Source: Acidobacteriota bacterium (GTDB lineage Bacteria; Acidobacteriota; Terriglobia; Terriglobales; Acidobacteriaceae). From it: a stretch of 7,567 nucleotides of DNA. Under the pieces are notes generated by a model that saw nothing but the letters and a program-made list of their open reading frames with translations, had not been told where the DNA came from and did no database searches. The stretch covers positions 1 to 7,567 of the forward strand of contig JAGWML010000149.1 of NCBI GenBank assembly GCA_028873155.1, in the 5' to 3' direction. This document shows positions 4,923-7,567 of this stretch, one piece after another. Each line of letters opens with the position of its first letter. Positions within the stretch are counted from its first letter, which is position 1. The position numbers and the translations under genes are program-made.

Positions 4923-7085
4923 GTGCGCAAAGTCCCCGCTGCTCTGCTCTTCCTCTCCGCTGCTGTTGCCTTCACCCAGTCCGCGCCCCGGCAGGCATCC
5001 TTGCCCGCGCCGCCCCCCACGCCCCAGCACCCCGTCGTCGATACGTATTTCAACAGCCACATCACAGACAACTACCGCTGGCTCGAAGATGGCTCCTCGC
5101 CCGAGGTCAAGCAGTGGGTCGCCGCGCAAAACGCATACTCCGCCGCCTACCTGGACAAGCTCCCCCAGCGTAACCCCATCCTCGACGAGCTCAAGCAGCG
5201 CATGCAGAAGGCTCACACCGTCTACACTGCCTTCCGCGTCTCAAACGGTCGTCTCTTCGCCTTGCGCTACGACCCCGGCAAGCCCGCCCCGCGCCTCGTC
5301 GTCTTCTCCTCGCCAGACTCCATGGCCTCCGAGCGCACCCTCCTCGACGCCGCAACCTTTCTCCCCAACACCATCTTTCAGGTGGACTGGTTCAGAGTCT
5401 CTCCCGACGGCAAGCTCGCAGGCCTCGCCCTGTCCACCGGCGGCAGTGAGGATTGCTCCCTCTACGTCATTGACACCGCCACCGGCCACCTGGTGGGCGA
5501 CATCGTACCCCGCGTCAGCTTCGCCACCGGCGGCGGAGACATGGCCTGGAACGCTGACTCCTCCGGCTTCTACTACACCCGCTATCCGCAGGGCAGCGAG
5601 CGTCCCGCCGCTGACATGGACTTCTTCCAGCAGGTCTACTTCCATAAGCTCGGCAACCCGCCCTCGCAGGACCTCTACATCCTCGGCAAAGACTTCCCCC
5701 GCGTCGCCGAAACCACCTTCGCCCCCTCACCCGACCACACCCGCCTCATCATCTCCGTCGCCAACGGAGACGGCGGCCAGTTCGAGCATTTTCTGCTCAC
5801 CCCCGACGGCAAAATCCATCCCATCACCCAGTTCACCGACAAGATCATCTACGCGACCTTCGGTCAGGACAACAGCCTCTGGCTCTTGAGCCGCCGCAAC
5901 TCCAATCTGGGCGAAGTCCTCCACATCCCCGCCAACGAAGACCGCCTCGATCGCGCTCAACGCATCGTCCCCGCCAGTGATGCCAGCATCGAAGGCGGAG
6001 GCACTGACCCGGACCGCATCCTGATCACCGCGGACCGCCTCTACCTCACTGTCATCCACGGCGGCCCCGAGGAGATTCGTGCCTACACCCTCACCGGCCA
6101 GCGCCTCGCGGACGTCAAGACACCGCCCGTCGCCTCCATCGGCCCGTTCGTCCCCGATGGCGACCGCGCCTTCCTCTTCGCCGCCACCACCTACACCACA
6201 CCGCAACAGTGGTATCTCACCAACGGCTCCGGCGACCCCGCCGCGCTCCCCTTTCACGAAATCAGCGACACGCCCATGGACGACATCGCCGTCGAGCGCG
6301 TCTTCGCGACCTCCAAAGACGGCGCCCGCATCCCCATGACCATCCTCCTGCGCAAGGGCACCAGGCTTGACGGCTCCAACCCCGCGCTCATCACCGGCTA
6401 CGGCGGCTTCGGCATCAGCTCTACGCCCTTCTTCGCCGCTCGCTGGCGCCCCTGGTTCGATCACGGCGCCATCTTCGCCATCGCCAACATCCGCGGCGGC
6501 GGAGAGTTCGGCGAAGACTGGCACCAGGCCGGCATGTTGACCCGCAAGCAGAACGACTTTGACGACTTCGCCGCCTGCGCCCAATTCCTCGTCTCGCACA
6601 ACTACACGTCTTCGGCCCGCCTCGCCGCCGAGGGAGGCAGCAACGGTGGCCTCCTCATGGGCGTCATGATCACCCAGCACCCGCAGCTCTTCCGTGCCAT
6701 CGTCTCCATCGTCGGCATCTATGACATGCTGCGCAACGAACTCGACCCCAACGGCTCCTTCAATGTCACCGAGTACGGCACCGTCAAAGACCCTCAGCAG
6801 TTCCACGCTCTCTTCGCCTACTCGCCCTACCAGCACGTCACGCCCGGCACCGCTTACCCCGCCGTCCTCTTCATCACGGGCGACAACGACCACCGCGTCA
6901 ATCCCGCCCACTCCCGCAAAATGACCGCCGCCCTTCAGGCCGCTACCGTCAGCAAGTACCCCATCCTGCTCCTCACCAACGCCAACGCCGGACACGGCTT
7001 CAGCACCGACGTCAGCGAAGCCCTGCTCGAACAGGCCGACACCATTGCGTTCCTCTTCGCCAGCCTCAACATACCGATGCAATAA
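4923..7085 (+). CDS. Prolyl oligopeptidase-family serine peptidase (S9A), secreted
   Basis: From the GTG at 4923 the product has 720 residues, the normal size for prolyl oligopeptidase (POP) with a signal peptide. These enzymes cut short peptides, classically after proline. The first residues (M, R, K, then a hydrophobic run to about residue 17) form a signal peptide, probably cut near AVA (14-16) or a few residues later, which suggests a periplasmic or extracellular enzyme. The Peptidase_S9 N-terminal beta-propeller domain starts at PVVDTYFNSH, with the landmark YRWLED (51-56), and extends to about 445. The alpha/beta-hydrolase domain follows. Catalytic residues seen: S573 in GGSNGG, D656 in GDNDHRV and H691 in NAGHG; Y493 in GYGGF is the usual oxyanion tyrosine and R658 the usual substrate-carbonyl arginine. 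The S1-pocket tryptophan position appears to be substituted (see findings), so strict proline specificity is not assured. Codons strongly prefer C in third position. It converges on an M3 peptidase gene. Confidence 0.93.
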   Translation: MRKVPAALLFLSAAVAFTQSAPRQASLPAPPPTPQHPVVDTYFNSHITDNYRWLEDGSSPEVKQWVAAQNAYSAAYLDKLPQRNPILDELKQRMQKAHTVYTAFRVSNGRLFALRYDPGKPAPRLVVFSSPDSMASERTLLDAATFLPNTIFQVDWFRVSPDGKLAGLALSTGGSEDCSLYVIDTATGHLVGDIVPRVSFATGGGDMAWNADSSGFYYTRYPQGSERPAADMDFFQQVYFHKLGNPPSQDLYILGKDFPRVAETTFAPSPDHTRLIISVANGDGGQFEHFLLTPDGKIHPITQFTDKIIYATFGQDNSLWLLSRRNSNLGEVLHIPANEDRLDRAQRIVPASDASIEGGGTDPDRILITADRLYLTVIHGGPEEIRAYTLTGQRLADVKTPPVASIGPFVPDGDRAFLFAATTYTTPQQWYLTNGSGDPAALPFHEISDTPMDDIAVERVFATSKDGARIPMTILLRKGTRLDGSNPALITGYGGFGISSTPFFAARWRPWFDHGAIFAIANIRGGGEFGEDWHQAGMLTRKQNDFDDFAACAQFLVSHNYTSSARLAAEGGSNGGLLMGVMITQHPQLFRAIVSIVGIYDMLRNELDPNGSFNVTEYGTVKDPQQFHALFAYSPYQHVTPGTAYPAVLFITGDNDHRVNPAHSRKMTAALQAATVSKYPILLLTNANAGHGFSTDVSEALLEQADTIAFLFASLNIPMQ

Positions 7086-7096
7086 TGGGTCACTGC

Positions 7097-7136
7097 CCTC
7101 GTCGCCGAAGTGCGCATTTGCGCGGCAGCGACGAGG
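7097..7136. terminator. Compound hairpin between convergent peptidase genes, likely bidirectional terminator
   Basis: CCTCGTCGC (7097-7105) and GCGACGAGG (7128-7136) are perfect 9-nt reverse complements. The enclosed 22 nt hold a second stem, GCGC (7112-7115) with GCGC (7120-7123) around ATTT, extendable by one T-G wobble. It fills the 54-bp gap between the S9 stop (7085) and the M3 stop (7140) and can form in RNA from either strand. There is no long T-run, only CATTTA on the plus side and CATTATT some way out on the minus side, so efficiency is uncertain. Confidence 0.55.
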
Positions 7137-7139
7137 CAT

Positions 7140-7567
7140 TTACGCCGGCGCGTGCTCCGCCTCAAATTCCTCGTTGAGCCATTGCGTGAAGGCCGCGAAC
7201 CCTTCGTCACGTCCGAGGAAGTCGCGCACCATCGCCCGTCCCGGTTTCGAGCCGCCCTGTTCCAACACCGCTTTGCGGTAGCGCGCGCCGGCATCGCAGC
7301 CGAGCAGGTCTGCCGGGTCAAACTGCGCGAAGAAGTCCAGCGCAATCACCTTGTCGAAGGCGTATGTGTAGTAGTTCGACGAATAACCGGTGAGGTGGCC
7401 GAAGCTTGCATACATGCGGTTTCCGTCGAGCCACGTCCACGGCTGCAGGCTCTGGTAGAGCCGCCTGGTCGTCGCGTCCAGGTCGAGCCCTGACGGGTCC
7501 TGATCGTGCAGGTCGAGCGAGAGTGTTGTGTAGTAGAGCTGCGAGCGGACCCAGTCCGCGCGGCCGA
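7140..7567 (-). CDS. M3-family metallopeptidase (oligopeptidase), C-terminal part only
   Basis: The minus-strand frame is open from the right edge to a TAA at 7142-7140, giving 141 visible residues of the C-terminus. They match the end of M3 zinc oligopeptidases (thimet oligopeptidase / Dcp / oligopeptidase A type), which degrade short peptides. Seen: SFGHLTGYSSNYYTY (visible residues 54-68), which carries the histidine and tyrosines that position substrate in this family (H57, Y61 and Y68 here), then DKVIALDFFAQFD (71-83), a GARYRKAVLEQGGSKPG stretch (93-109) and DFLGRDEGFAAF (115-126). The zinc-binding HExxH motif lies beyond the window, so activity and any signal peptide cannot be judged. 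The spacing between the histidine and first tyrosine is one residue shorter than in thimet oligopeptidase, as in bacterial relatives with a GYSAxYYTY form. It is convergent with the S9 peptidase gene. Confidence 0.85.
   Translation of the reverse strand, partial: GRADWVRSQLYYTTLSLDLHDQDPSGLDLDATTRRLYQSLQPWTWLDGNRMYASFGHLTGYSSNYYTYAFDKVIALDFFAQFDPADLLGCDAGARYRKAVLEQGGSKPGRAMVRDFLGRDEGFAAFTQWLNEEFEAEHAPA

Noticed and set aside
4465..5889. A 474-codon plus-strand open frame spanning the end of the SDR gene and the start of the S9 gene.
   Set aside because: The product is mostly serine, proline and threonine, crosses two genes with clear domains in other frames, and has no motif of its own.
5727..7139. 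A 470-codon open frame on the minus strand, antisense to the S9 peptidase gene.
   Set aside because: Its product is a low-complexity run rich in V, G, E, D and A with no family motif, and it is the expected by-product of strong C3 codon bias in the sense gene, which carries a full catalytic triad.

Overview
The window looks like ordinary chromosomal DNA from a GC-rich, free-living bacterium. Codon style and the protein sequences fit a soil Acidobacteriota (Terriglobia/Acidobacteriaceae) relative best. That placement is an impression from memory, not a computed result. I see no mobile element, CRISPR array, tRNA, rRNA or phage gene, and there is no gene-free stretch over 300 bases.

Layout from left to right: (1) a minus-strand tRNA-modifying radical-SAM methylthiotransferase of the MtaB type (GTG start at 1365), whose last few codons run off the left edge; (2) a 182-bp divergent intergenic region with a 7-4-7 inverted repeat next to a candidate -10 box; (3) two plus-strand membrane transporters in tandem, an AI-2E/PerM-family permease (1548-2612) and a YhhS-type MFS protein (2682-3899); (4) a convergent 51-bp gap with a small stem-loop; (5) a minus-strand short-chain dehydrogenase (3951-4727); (6) a 195-bp divergent region; (7) a plus-strand secreted prolyl-oligopeptidase-family serine peptidase (GTG start at 4923, stop at 7085); (8) a convergent 54-bp gap with a strong compound hairpin; (9) the C-terminal 141 codons of a minus-strand M3-family metallopeptidase, cut by the right edge.

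The genes do not form an obvious pathway. Two loose groupings are visible: the transporter pair, which share strand and G-ending codon use, and the two oligopeptidase-type peptidases (S9 and M3), which face each other and could both take part in peptide scavenging. Four of the six genes face a neighbour end-on or head-on, so long operons are absent.

I found no convincing new multi-gene system. The points most worth checking are the dyad in front of the AI-2E permease, the unusual N-terminal motif of the MtaB-type enzyme, the substituted S1-pocket position of the S9 peptidase, and the contrast in synonymous codon use between the transporter pair and the S9 gene.
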